A stretch of DNA of 64,000 nucleotides. Origin: Bacteroidota bacterium (GTDB lineage: Bacteria > Bacteroidota > Bacteroidia > B-17B0 > Aurantibacillaceae). A model generated the notes under the pieces. That model was given only the letters and a program-made list of their open reading frames with translations, had not been told where the DNA came from and did not search any database. Positions within the stretch are counted from its first letter, which is position 1. Each line of letters begins with the position of its first letter. Shown here piece after piece: positions 1 through 9,512 of this stretch. The translations under genes and the position numbers were made by a program. The DNA lies in contig JAFLBH010000004.1 of NCBI GenBank assembly GCA_017303905.1, positions 62,001 through 126,000 of the forward strand, in the 5' to 3' direction.

Positions 1-398
1 ATCGGAGGATTGATAAAAGTATCGGCTGTATAAGTCTTCCCGTTTACTGTTACTGTTAAGTAATACAATTTCCCAACCTGCCCTGTGATTTTTGTACCAA
101 CATAAATGTAACCAGTGTTGGGATCTAACTCTTTTAAAGTATCGGTAATAGTTCCGTCACTAACGGTTATAAAAGCTCCCTTTACAAAAGCATTTCCGGG
201 CTGACTGAAATCAAAGTCGCCAAAGAATGGAACCGACCACGACAAAAGCACAATTGGAAATCCATTAGTTTCTATGCTCGCTTCTACTATCAGTTTTTGT
301 TTGTACTCGGGTAACTTTACATCAATATCCTTTCGGCAGGAGGTGAATATGACCGCCAAAACAAATACGATGAATGAATATATAACTAACTTTTTCAT
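1..398 (-). CDS. DUF4249-type lipoprotein, 3' end outside the window
   Basis: The start codon ATG (398-396) lies directly against the stop of the TonB receptor gene, and about 132 codons are visible before the window edge. The translation begins MKKLVIYSFIVFVLAVIFTSC, a signal peptide ending in a lipobox with Cys21, so the mature protein should be lipid-anchored. The following stretch (DVKLPEYKQKLIVEASIET) resembles the start of DUF4249 proteins, which in Bacteroidota usually follow a TonB-dependent receptor gene. The location and the lipobox are seen; the family call rests on resemblance and context. A role as a surface partner of the receptor is inferred. The C-terminal part is not in this window. 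Confidence 0.75.
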   Translation of the reverse strand, partial: MKKLVIYSFIVFVLAVIFTSCRKDIDVKLPEYKQKLIVEASIETNGFPIVLLSWSVPFFGDFDFSQPGNAFVKGAFITVSDGTITDTLKELDPNTGYIYVGTKITGQVGKLYYLTVTVNGKTYTADTFINPP

Positions 399-2843
399 TT
401 AAAATTTAAAATTCCAGGTTACACTCGGTAAAATCGGAAATAAAGAAACCTGTCTGGCAGTTACCTTTAAATTTCCATTCATAAAATCACCTTCGCGTTT
501 ATAATAAATAAAATAAGGATTGTAACGATTATAAGCATTGAAGATGCTGAGCGTATAACTATTCTCGAAATTTTTCATCCATTTTTTCGGAAGCTCAATG
601 GTATTAACATCCTTTCCTTTCCTGGTGTAACGTTTCACTAATCTTTCCCGTTTCCTTAACAAATGCTTCTCTCTGTCGGGCGTAAACGTAATATTTAAAT
701 CCATGCGGTGATATGCCGGAAATTCATAGGAATTACGTAATCCATAATCATAACTTACACTTCCTTCATAAATAAAAAATCCGCCGGGTAAAGTTCCTCT
801 GTTACCGGTTCCGTAAACCCAAATCAAACCGAAATTCCATTTTTTACTATGATCATAGGTTAATACCAAGGAAGCATCATGTCTTCTGTCGTATTTCGCT
901 AAATACTTTTGTCCGTAGTTAATCTCATTAAATTGTCGCCATGTCCACGATAATGTATATCCAATCCAACCTGTAAACTTCCCTACACTTTTCTTCACAA
1001 AAAATTCAGCGCCATAGGCCCAGCCTTTTCCGAAGGTGAAAGCATTATCCGGATTATCATACACATTATCGGATGGTTGTGCGCCTTCCTTATAATCCAC
1101 CTGATTTTGCATGGTTTTGTAGTAAGCTTCGATAGAAGTCTCAAATTCATTGTCTTTAAAATTTTTGAATATTCCTATAGCATACTGATCAGAAATTTGT
1201 GGTTTAATCACTTCCGTGCTCGGCATCCAAACATCAGTTGGTAAACTCACCGACGACATTGTTGCCAAGTGTATGTATTGATAATTGTGAGTATAAGATG
1301 CTTTAACAGATAAGGATTTGGTAAATGCATAACGGAGTGATAAGCGCGGCTCCAATCCGTAATAATCAACCACCTTTTTACCCTTTTTATAAATGATGGT
1401 ATCAGCAGGCTGTCCCACTTGCGCTTTAATATAGCGTGTAAACGGACCAAACTGCTGGAAATAACTAAAGCGCAGCCCTGCATTTACTTTCAGTTTTTCG
1501 GTAATCTCCCAATCGTCACCTGCATAAATAGCAGCATCGTGTGAATACAATTTAATAATGTTTCCTAAGTCAAACTCTGTATCGCCTTGCTTTGCTGAAA
1601 CGCTGGTAGGAATAAACGTATGGAAAATATAATTTAATCCTACTTTTATATTGTGGCGCGGATTCGGAAAATAATTGACATCGTACTTAAAATTCCAATC
1701 TTTTATTCCCGACTTAATAGTCATTTCAAAATTATCTTGCTCTGCACCAAACGCGAAATCATAATTTGTAAATATGACTGAAGCGTTAGAAAATAACTTC
1801 GAACTAAATAAATGGTTCCAGCGTAAGCAGGCTGTTGCATTTCCCCAGGGAATAGTTGTTTTAAAATCCGCTTCCGTATCATTAAACTTAAAGATATCAC
1901 GTCCGAAATAAGAGCTGAAAAACAAACGGTCTTTATCCGAAAACTTATAATTGATTTTAGCATTCAAATCATAGAAGTAATAAGTGGTGCCTGCAAATTC
2001 ACTACCCGGTTTAAAGAATGGTTTCGAAAGCACATCGATGTAAGTACGGCGCGCACTGAAAACAAATGAAGAAACATCCTTTTTAATAGGACCTTCAACT
2101 GTTAATCGTGAAGCTATCACGCCTATTCCGCCTGTAGCATGAAAAGTTTGGTTGTTCCCTTCTTTCATGGAGATATCAAGCACCGACGAAAGTCTACCCC
2201 CGTATTGCGCCGGCATACCACCTTTAATTAAGTTGACATTTTTAATCGCATCACCATTAAACACCGAGAAAAAACCCATTAAGTGAGAGGCGTTATAAAC
2301 AGGCGCTTCATCCAATAAAATTAAATTTTGGTCAGGGCCACCACCACGAACATAAAAACCGGAATTACCATCGCCCGCTGATTTCACACCCGGAATAAGT
2401 TGAATGGTTTTTAAAACATCCACCTCCCCCATAAAGGCCGGTAATTTTTTAATGTCAGCCATATCCAGATTAACGGAACTCATTTGAGTAGAACTCACAT
2501 TTTTATCGGGATTGTCAGTACTTACCTCTACTTCCCCTAATTGATTCTCACCCGGATTTAAATTGATATTAATAGAAGTGTTTTTATTTAACTCAATGGT
2601 TTGCGTTTGCGTTTCGTATCCCAGAAAGCTAAACACTAAAGTATATTTCCCTTTCGGAACTGTAATGGAATAAAATCCGTATTGATTGGCGGAAGTAGCT
2701 TTGTTTATTTCCTTAATAAGGATGGTTGCTCCCGGTGTACTCTCACCGTTAGATTTATCTTTAATATAACCGCTGATACTGAAATTTTGAGCATAGACTT
2801 TGCTTATCAACAAGAGAACAACTATCCAACTTCTTAACTTCAA
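399..2843 (-). CDS. TonB-dependent receptor with carboxypeptidase-regulatory-like domain
   Basis: An 814-residue outer-membrane active transporter. Residues 1-19 form a signal peptide ending VYAQ. About 22-110 is a carboxypeptidase-regulatory-like beta-sandwich (ISGYIKDKSNGESTPGATI). About 120-235 is the plug (VRGGGPDQNLILLDEAPVYN). The rest is a 22-strand-type barrel ending in an aromatic residue (NFKF). The substrate cannot be told; the pairing with DUF4249 is often seen outside the SusC/SusD glycan systems. The start appears to be TTG (2843-2841): no ATG or GTG precedes it in frame before a TAA five codons upstream, and it lies 12 bp after the stop of the upstream gene. It forms one operon with its two neighbours. 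Confidence 0.9.
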   Translation of the reverse strand: MKLRSWIVVLLLISKVYAQNFSISGYIKDKSNGESTPGATILIKEINKATSANQYGFYSITVPKGKYTLVFSFLGYETQTQTIELNKNTSININLNPGENQLGEVEVSTDNPDKNVSSTQMSSVNLDMADIKKLPAFMGEVDVLKTIQLIPGVKSAGDGNSGFYVRGGGPDQNLILLDEAPVYNASHLMGFFSVFNGDAIKNVNLIKGGMPAQYGGRLSSVLDISMKEGNNQTFHATGGIGVIASRLTVEGPIKKDVSSFVFSARRTYIDVLSKPFFKPGSEFAGTTYYFYDLNAKINYKFSDKDRLFFSSYFGRDIFKFNDTEADFKTTIPWGNATACLRWNHLFSSKLFSNASVIFTNYDFAFGAEQDNFEMTIKSGIKDWNFKYDVNYFPNPRHNIKVGLNYIFHTFIPTSVSAKQGDTEFDLGNIIKLYSHDAAIYAGDDWEITEKLKVNAGLRFSYFQQFGPFTRYIKAQVGQPADTIIYKKGKKVVDYYGLEPRLSLRYAFTKSLSVKASYTHNYQYIHLATMSSVSLPTDVWMPSTEVIKPQISDQYAIGIFKNFKDNEFETSIEAYYKTMQNQVDYKEGAQPSDNVYDNPDNAFTFGKGWAYGAEFFVKKSVGKFTGWIGYTLSWTWRQFNEINYGQKYLAKYDRRHDASLVLTYDHSKKWNFGLIWVYGTGNRGTLPGGFFIYEGSVSYDYGLRNSYEFPAYHRMDLNITFTPDREKHLLRKRERLVKRYTRKGKDVNTIELPKKWMKNFENSYTLSIFNAYNRYNPYFIYYKREGDFMNGNLKVTARQVSLFPILPSVTWNFKF

Positions 2844-2855
2844 TTTAAAGATGCA

Positions 2856-3557
2856 TTAAGCACTCGCTTTTTTCTTCTTGAATCCGTAATAGAAACCAAA
2901 ACCAAAAGAAACATATCCCATATTCGCCTTATTACGAATTTTTTCATAATTCTTCCAGCCATCCAAACGAGGTAATTCCGGATTGAATTGCTGTAATGTC
3001 ATGTTATAGGCGAGAAAAATACTGAAAGCGAAATTATCTTCCACCAAAAAATTAATACTGGCTTCCGGTCTTACAAACGCTGTGGTAAATGAAGTAGGAA
3101 TATTTTTATACATACTATCCTTCACCGCTACAGTTCCGGTATAAAAATTATAAGAAGCGCCTGTACTTAAACTTAAAGACCAAAAACTTTTTGGTCCTGC
3201 CGGTTTATCGTAATGAAAGGCTAATACACCATTATGCATTTGCTGACGGGTATTAATGTTCCGTCCGTATACATCTCTAAATTCGGTAGTCGTATTAAAA
3301 AGTGCATTTTGATAACCGACACCTAAACAAAAGTTATTAAATAAACGTAAGGTTATTTTTAAACCTCCATCGTAAAGTCCGTTAAAACTCACACGATACG
3401 CCTGACTGCCCACTACTTTTGGAACACCAATGAAAGCACGAACTGCTACCCTAGGCAAAAGCTCTTTATCTTCTTGTGCAGGTAATATTGCACCAAAAGC
3501 CATTAAGAAAATAAGGATTAGTTTTAGAGCTCTCATCTGAACCTTAAAAATACTCAT
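2856..3557 (-). CDS. secreted, probably outer-membrane beta-barrel protein of unknown function
   Basis: A 233-residue protein with an N-terminal signal sequence; the natural start may be the second Met (ATG at 3536), since MRALKLILIFLMAFGAILPAQ is a cleaner signal peptide than the form starting at 3557. The mature part alternates polar and aromatic residues in short stretches (GYVSFGFGFYYGFKKKK at the end), as in small outer-membrane barrels. It is the first gene of the operon with the TonB receptor and the DUF4249 lipoprotein, 12 bp upstream of the receptor. No family was recognised. A role in the same uptake system is inferred from position only. Confidence 0.7.
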   Translation of the reverse strand: MSIFKVQMRALKLILIFLMAFGAILPAQEDKELLPRVAVRAFIGVPKVVGSQAYRVSFNGLYDGGLKITLRLFNNFCLGVGYQNALFNTTTEFRDVYGRNINTRQQMHNGVLAFHYDKPAGPKSFWSLSLSTGASYNFYTGTVAVKDSMYKNIPTSFTTAFVRPEASINFLVEDNFAFSIFLAYNMTLQQFNPELPRLDGWKNYEKIRNKANMGYVSFGFGFYYGFKKKKASA

Positions 3558-3635
3558 TTATTAATAAATTTTACCATTTATACTAAATAAAAAAATGGCA
3601 TTTCTTTTATTTATTTCTTTACTTTAAATCTAAGT

Positions 3636-5066
3636 ATGAAACGCCTTTTTACCCTATTTATTTTCTGCCTTTTTACCTTTTTTGGAATGGCTCAACTGGC
3701 CTCCAAAGAAACGCATGAAAAAACGGCAGCCATCCTATTGAAAGAATATAACGCACAGAATTACAAAGGCATTTATAAGCTTCTGGATGCGGATTTTAAA
3801 AAACAAATTTCAGAAAAAGAGCTGGGCGATTTCTTTAAACTTAATATTTACGATCAGTATGGCGCGATGCTTTCCATTCAGCACAGCGACTATAAAGGCA
3901 GCATGCACCTATTTGTAGCGGAATTTAATAATGGGAAAATGGATCTTCAACTCAGCTGTAACGCGGAAGAAGAAATTACCGGTATGGGTTGGACCATACA
4001 TGAAGAAAAGTTACCGAAAGTTCCGGTGCTAAACAATGGCGAATTACGAAGCGACAATCCTTTATCTAATCAACTGGAGTTACAAATAGATTCTATTGTG
4101 AAAAAGTACTATGAAAACAACAGTGTTTGCGGATTAAGTATTGCAGTTTACAATGGAGAAACTACCAAATTTTACAATTATGGTGAAGTTGCCAGAGGAA
4201 AAAACGAATTACCCAATTCAAAAACCATTTATGAAATTGGCTCCGTAAGTAAAGTTTTTACAAGCATCCTATTGGCGCAGGCCATAACCGAAAAAAAAGT
4301 AAACGCCAACGACCCGCTTAAAAAGTATTTAGGCGATTCGTATAAAAATTTAGCCTATAAGGGTAAACAAGTTGAATTGGTTCATTTGAGTAATCACACA
4401 TCGCGCATTCAGCGTATTCCCTCCGATTTAACCACACAAAAAGGTTATGATGCCTCCAATCCCTATAAGCATTATACCAAAGAAATGCTTCTCAATTACA
4501 TTTCTACAATCTCAATTGACACGTTTCCTGGTTTAAAAAACGAGTATTCTAATCTTGGTGCTGCCTTGCTGGCGGTAACCTTAGAAAAAGTGTATAATAA
4601 AACCTATGAAAACCTGGTAAAAGAAAAAATCACATCTCCTCTTAAAATGAATGACACTAAAATCACTTTAAACAGCGAGGATGAAAAACGCTTTGCAGAA
4701 GGACATAATTCGTACGGACAAACCACTGATAAATGGGATTTGGGGGCATTTTCGGGAGCCGGCGGCTTACGGTCGACCAGCGAGGACATGATACAATTTG
4801 TAAAGGCCAATTTAAAAGATACTGTGCCCGCACTTAAATTATCGCACTACTCTACTTTTAATAACGGACGCGATCAAGTAGCTATGGGCTGGCAACTAGT
4901 TACCACTAAAAAAGGAAATGAATTAATTTGGCACAACGGAATGACCCAGGGCTTTTCCAGTTTCTGCGGTTTGATTAAAAGTAAAAATGTTGGGGTGGTT
5001 GTGTTAAACAATACCGGCTTGTCGGTTGATCAAATTGCCATTGGAATTTTAAAAATGTTACAATAA
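3636..5066 (+). CDS. secreted serine hydrolase, class C beta-lactamase/PBP4-like fold, with N-terminal DUF3887-like domain
   Basis: A 476-residue protein. Residues 1-19 are a signal peptide (ending GMAQ). About 25-130 resembles the small DUF3887 domain often placed before such hydrolases. About 145-476 is the beta-lactamase/D-aminopeptidase/esterase fold: the nucleophile motif S203-V-S-K206, Y304-S-N306 and H433-N-G435 are all present, in the usual order and spacing. These residues support an active serine hydrolase, but not the substrate: peptidoglycan peptides, D-amino acid peptides or esters are all possible. It is transcribed away from the TonB operon and followed after 2 bp by the DUF1801 gene. 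Confidence 0.88.
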   Translation: MKRLFTLFIFCLFTFFGMAQLASKETHEKTAAILLKEYNAQNYKGIYKLLDADFKKQISEKELGDFFKLNIYDQYGAMLSIQHSDYKGSMHLFVAEFNNGKMDLQLSCNAEEEITGMGWTIHEEKLPKVPVLNNGELRSDNPLSNQLELQIDSIVKKYYENNSVCGLSIAVYNGETTKFYNYGEVARGKNELPNSKTIYEIGSVSKVFTSILLAQAITEKKVNANDPLKKYLGDSYKNLAYKGKQVELVHLSNHTSRIQRIPSDLTTQKGYDASNPYKHYTKEMLLNYISTISIDTFPGLKNEYSNLGAALLAVTLEKVYNKTYENLVKEKITSPLKMNDTKITLNSEDEKRFAEGHNSYGQTTDKWDLGAFSGAGGLRSTSEDMIQFVKANLKDTVPALKLSHYSTFNNGRDQVAMGWQLVTTKKGNELIWHNGMTQGFSSFCGLIKSKNVGVVVLNNTGLSVDQIAIGILKMLQ

Positions 5067-5068
5067 AA

Positions 5069-5722
5069 ATGGGAAAAACGGATACACGCGTCGAATTATA
5101 CATCAGTAAATCTGCGCCTTTTGCACAGGAAATTTTATGGCATCTAACAGAATTAGTTCACGAAGTTTGTCCGGATGCCGAAGAAACCATGAAATGGAGT
5201 TTTCCATGCTTCATGTATAAAGGAAGTATTTTATGCAGCATGGCCGCCTTTAAACAACATTGCGCATTTGGTTTTTGGTTAGAATCGAAAATGAAAGATC
5301 CCAAAAAGATTTTATCACGCGGAAAAGCAAAAAACGGAATGGGTTCGCTGGGAAAATTAACAAACATCAAAGATTTACCGAGTGATAAAATTCTGAAAGA
5401 TTACATTAAGGAAGCCATGAAACTGATTGATACGGGTGTAAAACTAAGTAAGAAGCCCGATGATAAAGAAAGGAAAGCTTTAGTTATACCCGATTACTTT
5501 AAGAAGGCTCTTAGTAAAAACAAAAACGCCCTACATACTTTCGAAAATTTCAGTCATGCGAATAAAAAGGAATATATAGTCTGGATAACAGAAGCTAAAA
5601 GGGATGAAACCAGACTAAAAAGAATGGAAACTGCCATTGAATGGATGGCTGAAGGAAAAATCAGAAACTGGAAATACATTAAAAAATACAATGAAAAACG
5701 AAGATTACTTAAAATACAATAA
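5069..5722 (+). CDS. DUF1801 / YdeI-OmdA family protein
   Basis: A 217-residue cytoplasmic protein. Residues about 15-120 match the DUF1801 pattern (ETMKWSFPCFMYKGSILCSM, then an AFKQHCAFGFW strand). The C-terminal 80 residues (IPDYFKKALSKNKNALHTFE to GKIRNWKY) match the OmdA / YdeI extension associated with OmpD and bacteriocin protection in enterobacteria. The molecular function of the family is unknown. The ATG is 2 bp after the serine hydrolase stop, and the next gene starts inside its last 32 bp, so the three genes are probably co-transcribed. This is one of three DUF1801 genes in the window. Confidence 0.85.
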   Translation: MGKTDTRVELYISKSAPFAQEILWHLTELVHEVCPDAEETMKWSFPCFMYKGSILCSMAAFKQHCAFGFWLESKMKDPKKILSRGKAKNGMGSLGKLTNIKDLPSDKILKDYIKEAMKLIDTGVKLSKKPDDKERKALVIPDYFKKALSKNKNALHTFENFSHANKKEYIVWITEAKRDETRLKRMETAIEWMAEGKIRNWKYIKKYNEKRRLLKIQ

Positions 5723-6488
5723 AGAGTCGTGGAACGCGCGCACCGAACATCATTTTAATTCGGGCTTTTATGAAGTAGATGCTTTTAAGCAAGGTAAGAA
5801 TATGCTAAACAGCATAGAATTGGATTTACTCGGCGATATAAAAGGTAAAAGCGTTTTGCATTTGCAATGTCATTTCGGACAAGATACTTTAAGTTTAGCG
5901 CGAATAGGGGCTAAAGTTACCGGCGTTGATTTTTCGGAAGAAGCCATTAAAAAAGCCAAACAATTAAACGATGATTTAAAATTAGATGCCCGTTTTATAT
6001 GCTGTGACGTGTATACATTACCACAACATTTAAACGAGCAATTTGACATTGTATTTACATCTTATGGTGTGATTGGTTGGCTACCGGATATGAATAAATG
6101 GGCCGGCGTAATTTCCCATTTCCTGAAACCCGGAGGGAAATTTGTTATGGCTGAATTTCATCCTGTGGTGTGGATGTTTGATAACGATTTCAGTAAAGTA
6201 GAATATAATTATTTCAAAGCCGACGCCATTGTGGAAACCGAAAATGGCACCTATGCCGATAAATCCGCACCTATTAAAACAACAACCATTAGCTGGAACC
6301 ACGGACTTGCAGAAGTTTTGGAAGCTTTACTTAAAAATGGTTTAAGATTAAATAAGATTCAGGAATTCGATTATTCGCCCTACCCTTGCTTTAATCATGT
6401 TGTAGAAACTGAACCCGGTAAGTGGCACATTAAGCACATTGGAAATCGAATTCCGATGGTTTATGCATTAGTGGCTGAAAAGTTGTAG
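5691..6488 (+). CDS. class I SAM-dependent methyltransferase
   Basis: A 265-residue methyltransferase. SAM-binding motif I is VLHLQCHFGQDTLSLA, followed by the acidic end of strand 2 (VTGVDFSEEAIKKA) and a later DIVFTSYGVIGWLPD stretch, the expected order for Rossmann-fold methyltransferases of the Methyltransf_11/25 type. The open frame runs up to 5637, but ATG 5691 (MKNEDYLKYNKESWN) is the better start because family members begin shortly before this NKESWN segment. This start overlaps the upstream gene by 32 bp. The methyl acceptor cannot be predicted. Confidence 0.85.
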   Translation: MKNEDYLKYNKESWNARTEHHFNSGFYEVDAFKQGKNMLNSIELDLLGDIKGKSVLHLQCHFGQDTLSLARIGAKVTGVDFSEEAIKKAKQLNDDLKLDARFICCDVYTLPQHLNEQFDIVFTSYGVIGWLPDMNKWAGVISHFLKPGGKFVMAEFHPVVWMFDNDFSKVEYNYFKADAIVETENGTYADKSAPIKTTTISWNHGLAEVLEALLKNGLRLNKIQEFDYSPYPCFNHVVETEPGKWHIKHIGNRIPMVYALVAEKL

Positions 6489-6517
6489 AAAAGACTCATT
6501 TCAGGCATTTAATTTCA

Positions 6518-6525
6518 TACATTTG
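6518..6525 (+). promoter_or_regulatory. -7 promoter element TACATTTG
   Basis: An exact match to the Bacteroidota -7 consensus TAnnTTTG in the 52-bp gap before the antiporter gene. No clear TTG/TTTG -33 element was found 18-21 bp upstream. The element contains the TTG that would be the first possible start codon of the antiporter, which argues for the later GTG at 6541 as the true start. Confidence 0.45.
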
Positions 6526-6540
6526 AATTGTAAAACTGAA

Positions 6541-8811
6541 GTGGTAAGAAAAACTAAAAACATTGGCTTTTTTGTAATAGTATTACTGCTATGTTTTTTA
6601 TCCTTTTATTTCCTTCTTCATTCCGGAAAATCTCTTGAAGAAGGCAAAAATATTCTCCCAAAGCAATCAGTTTTTTCTCTCATTGATGAATTAAACTATA
6701 TTTTCAAGGAAAACATTACACACCCTTTTGCAATTTTATTATTTCAGATTTTTTCAATTCTTTTCACTGCAAGAACCTTTGGTTATATTTTCAATAAACT
6801 TGGTCAGCCAACCGTTATAGGTGAAATAATAGCGGGAGTTGTATTAGGCCCTTCCATATTAGGTGTATTTTTTCCTGAAGCCAGCTTATTCCTGTTTCCT
6901 CCAGAATCTTTGGAGAATCTTCATTTATTGAGTCAAGTTGGATTAGTACTATTCATGTTTGTTATTGGAATGGAACTTGATCCTAAAATCTTAAAGAGTA
7001 ACACATCGAAAATTGCTGTCATAACTATTACCGGAATTACTATTCCGTATACATTGACTATTTTATTGTCCTATTTTATTTATGCTGAATTCGCGCCTGA
7101 AGGAGTCAGTTTTTTATCATTCTCTCTCTTTATGGGAGTGTCCTTAAGTATTGCGGCTTTTCCTGTTCTTGCAAGAATTATTCATGAACGTAATCTAACT
7201 AAAACAAAAATCGGAAGTTTAGCATTAACAATTGCCGCGGCTGATGATATTTTAGCATGGTGCATTTTAGCAGTTGTCATTGCTATCATAAAAGCAGGAA
7301 GTTTGGCAGGCTCTGTATTTACAATAATGTTTGCGGCCTTCTATTTATTTATCATGATTAAATTAGTACAACCTTTCCTCAGAAAATTTGGTGAGGTTTA
7401 CTCTAATAAAGAATCCCTTAATCTTAATATCACAGGTACAATTTTTGGTATATTATTACTCTCATCATTAATCACTGAATCTTTAGGTATTCATGCTTTA
7501 TTCGGAGCTTTTATGGCAGGAGCCATTATGCCGCCTTCGGTTAATTTTAGACGCCTAATCATTGAAAAAATTGAATCGATTTCCCTTGGACTTTTATTGC
7601 CATTGTTCTTTGCTTTTATAGGTTTAAAAACAAATCTTGGATTGTTAAACAACTTACACCTTTATGAGGTAACATTTTTACTTATAGCTACAGGTATAAT
7701 TGGAAAGTTTGGCGGAAATATGCTGGGGGCCAAGATAGCTGGTTACAGCTGGAAGGATAGTTTAAATCTTGGTGCCTTAATGAACACACGGGGTTTAATC
7801 CAAATTGTCATAATTAGTGTTGGTTACGAGTTAGGAGTTTTTACACCCGAATTATTTGTTATGATGGTTTTAATGGTTATTGTGACAACATTTATGACCG
7901 GACCTTTACTTGATATTTTTAAGTTTGTTTATAGGAAAGACGGTGATGAAATTCCACTCAAAACAAAAAACAAATTCAAAGTATTGCTTTCTTTTGCCAA
8001 TCCCGGTAGTGGTAAAAAACTGGCAAGAATCGCTAACTTAATTTCAGGTTACTCGAAAAACTCAACTGAAATTATGGCTTTGCACGTAACGCCAACTGCT
8101 GATATCACCGCTTACCAACTTGCAGAGTACGAAAAGGAGAGCTTTAAACCCATTAAATCAGAAGCACTAAAATTAGGCCTCACCATTAAAACCAATTATA
8201 AAGTAAGTAACGATGTGAGCGAAGAAATTTTAAGTGATGCTAATTCCGGTCATTATGATATAATGTTGGTGGGCGTCGGACAATCCGTATTTGAAGGAAC
8301 TTTGCTTGGTCAATTCATAGGTATCACCGCCAATGCTTTAAATCCGGATAAATTAATAGGAACACTCACGGGAAAAGGCGGGATTTTTAAAACATCAAAT
8401 ATTCTTGATGAAAAATCAAATGCCTTCATCAATAATAGTAAAATTCCCGTAGGTATTTTTATTGATCATAATTTAGACCAGGTAGAAAAAGTACTAATGC
8501 CGGTGGTTTCAATAAGCGATGTTTTTCTTTTATTCTACGCTAAAAAAATAATCCGAAACAGTAACGTTCAAATTACCATAGTGGATTTGAACGGCATCAT
8601 TGAAGCCAACACCGAACTAAAAGAGGAAATAACAAACCTTGAAAACTACGCGCCTGGAAATTTCCATTTAATAAACCGTCAGAACTGGCAGATGATTGAG
8701 TTTTACAATCATCACTTGGCCATTTTAAGTATTGATGGATTTAAATTATTATCGGAAGACATTGTGATGGGTGAAAAGGAAACACCTTCCTTCCTTTTAA
8801 TCCGACCTTAA
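6541..8811 (+). CDS. Kef/CPA2-type cation:proton antiporter with C-terminal USP-like domain
   Basis: An integral membrane protein of about 756 residues. The first two thirds hold 12-13 hydrophobic segments of the Na_H_Exchanger family (GQPTVIGEIIAGVVLGPSIL, then LVLFMFVIGMELDP, and the AADDILAW motif with paired Asp residues that carry ions in CPA antiporters). The last third, from about residue 475, is soluble and reads like a universal-stress-protein-type domain (KFKVLLSFANPGSGKKLARI). There is no ATG near the start: the options are TTG 6523 and GTG 6541. TTG 6523 lies inside the candidate -7 box, so GTG is preferred. K+ or Na+ exchange against H+ is the family function; which ion is not visible. 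Confidence 0.85.
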   Translation: MVRKTKNIGFFVIVLLLCFLSFYFLLHSGKSLEEGKNILPKQSVFSLIDELNYIFKENITHPFAILLFQIFSILFTARTFGYIFNKLGQPTVIGEIIAGVVLGPSILGVFFPEASLFLFPPESLENLHLLSQVGLVLFMFVIGMELDPKILKSNTSKIAVITITGITIPYTLTILLSYFIYAEFAPEGVSFLSFSLFMGVSLSIAAFPVLARIIHERNLTKTKIGSLALTIAAADDILAWCILAVVIAIIKAGSLAGSVFTIMFAAFYLFIMIKLVQPFLRKFGEVYSNKESLNLNITGTIFGILLLSSLITESLGIHALFGAFMAGAIMPPSVNFRRLIIEKIESISLGLLLPLFFAFIGLKTNLGLLNNLHLYEVTFLLIATGIIGKFGGNMLGAKIAGYSWKDSLNLGALMNTRGLIQIVIISVGYELGVFTPELFVMMVLMVIVTTFMTGPLLDIFKFVYRKDGDEIPLKTKNKFKVLLSFANPGSGKKLARIANLISGYSKNSTEIMALHVTPTADITAYQLAEYEKESFKPIKSEALKLGLTIKTNYKVSNDVSEEILSDANSGHYDIMLVGVGQSVFEGTLLGQFIGITANALNPDKLIGTLTGKGGIFKTSNILDEKSNAFINNSKIPVGIFIDHNLDQVEKVLMPVVSISDVFLLFYAKKIIRNSNVQITIVDLNGIIEANTELKEEITNLENYAPGNFHLINRQNWQMIEFYNHHLAILSIDGFKLLSEDIVMGEKETPSFLLIRP

Positions 8812-9095
8812 TATTTTTCTAATTTTTCCTCGAAAAACACATCACGGTTAGCCGCATGTATTTTTATATTAATGAGAATTTCGTTTGAATTTTGTAGTGC
8901 AATAGTTTTAATGCCGTCAATTAAGGCAAATACATCTGAGCTTTTTCCTTCAACCACTGTTTCAAAAGGACAAACCTTATACTTTAATCCGCTTTTCTGA
9001 ATTAACAAAATGGCTTTATCTACCACATCCCATCTTTTCTGTTCAGTATCTATAGGCAACAGTTGAATGGCCGCGTTAATGGTATAATCACTCAT
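8808..9095 (-). CDS. MTH1187/YkoF-like thiamine-binding family protein
   Basis: A 95-residue ferredoxin-fold protein of the thiamine-binding DUF77 family, with the usual pattern NAAIQLLPIDTE near the N-terminus, KYKVCPFETVVEG in the middle and ILINIKIHAANRD near the end. Family members bind thiamine or related pyrimidines in the cytoplasm; the physiological role is unclear. It is the last gene of the pyrE operon, 4 bp after the SRPBCC gene. Its stop codon overlaps the stop of the convergent antiporter gene (TAA 8809-8811 on the plus strand against 8808-8810 on the minus strand). Confidence 0.8.
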   Translation of the reverse strand: MSDYTINAAIQLLPIDTEQKRWDVVDKAILLIQKSGLKYKVCPFETVVEGKSSDVFALIDGIKTIALQNSNEILINIKIHAANRDVFFEEKLEKY

Positions 9096-9099
9096 ACTT

Positions 9100-9507
9100 T
9101 TATTTTAATTGCGATAATTTTAATGCCATAGTATTCACCAAATGCGTGAGCGGTTTTTCAGCCATCATTTTTATAAAAGGATTGATGTCGCCATGCAACT
9201 TCACGGTGCATTGTCCGGTTGCATCGGCTTCGCCATTTAATTCGGCCTCCAACAAAAAATTGAATTTGGCTAATCCTTCTGATTCAAAAATGATTAAGGA
9301 ATAAGGTTTCTTCTCTTTAAACTTCACCTTTAAAGGCGTTACACCCCGTATATTAAAGCTGCAACTTTCGGCATCACATTCAAAATTTTCGACCTTATCT
9401 TCAGGCATAATAGCCGCGAAGTTTTTGAAATCGGCCAAAAACTCATAAATGTGTTTTAAAGTACTTTGGGTAGAATGCGTATCGCTAACGATGGTAAACT
9501 CAGCCAC
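9100..9507 (-). CDS. SRPBCC (START-like) family protein
   Basis: A 135-residue protein with the helix-grip pattern of SRPBCC/polyketide-cyclase-like proteins: an N-terminal strand (AEFTIVSDTHSTQSTLKHIYEFLADFKNF, in which the helices form the lid), a set of beta strands (FNIRGVTPLKVKFKEKKPYS) and a long C-terminal helix (KPLTHLVNTMALKLSQ). Such proteins hold a hydrophobic ligand; none is predictable here. The start is GTG (9507-9505), 5 bp after the pyrE stop. Function unknown; co-transcription with pyrE is likely. Confidence 0.75.
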   Translation of the reverse strand: MAEFTIVSDTHSTQSTLKHIYEFLADFKNFAAIMPEDKVENFECDAESCSFNIRGVTPLKVKFKEKKPYSLIIFESEGLAKFNFLLEAELNGEADATGQCTVKLHGDINPFIKMMAEKPLTHLVNTMALKLSQLK

Positions 9508-9512
9508 GATAA

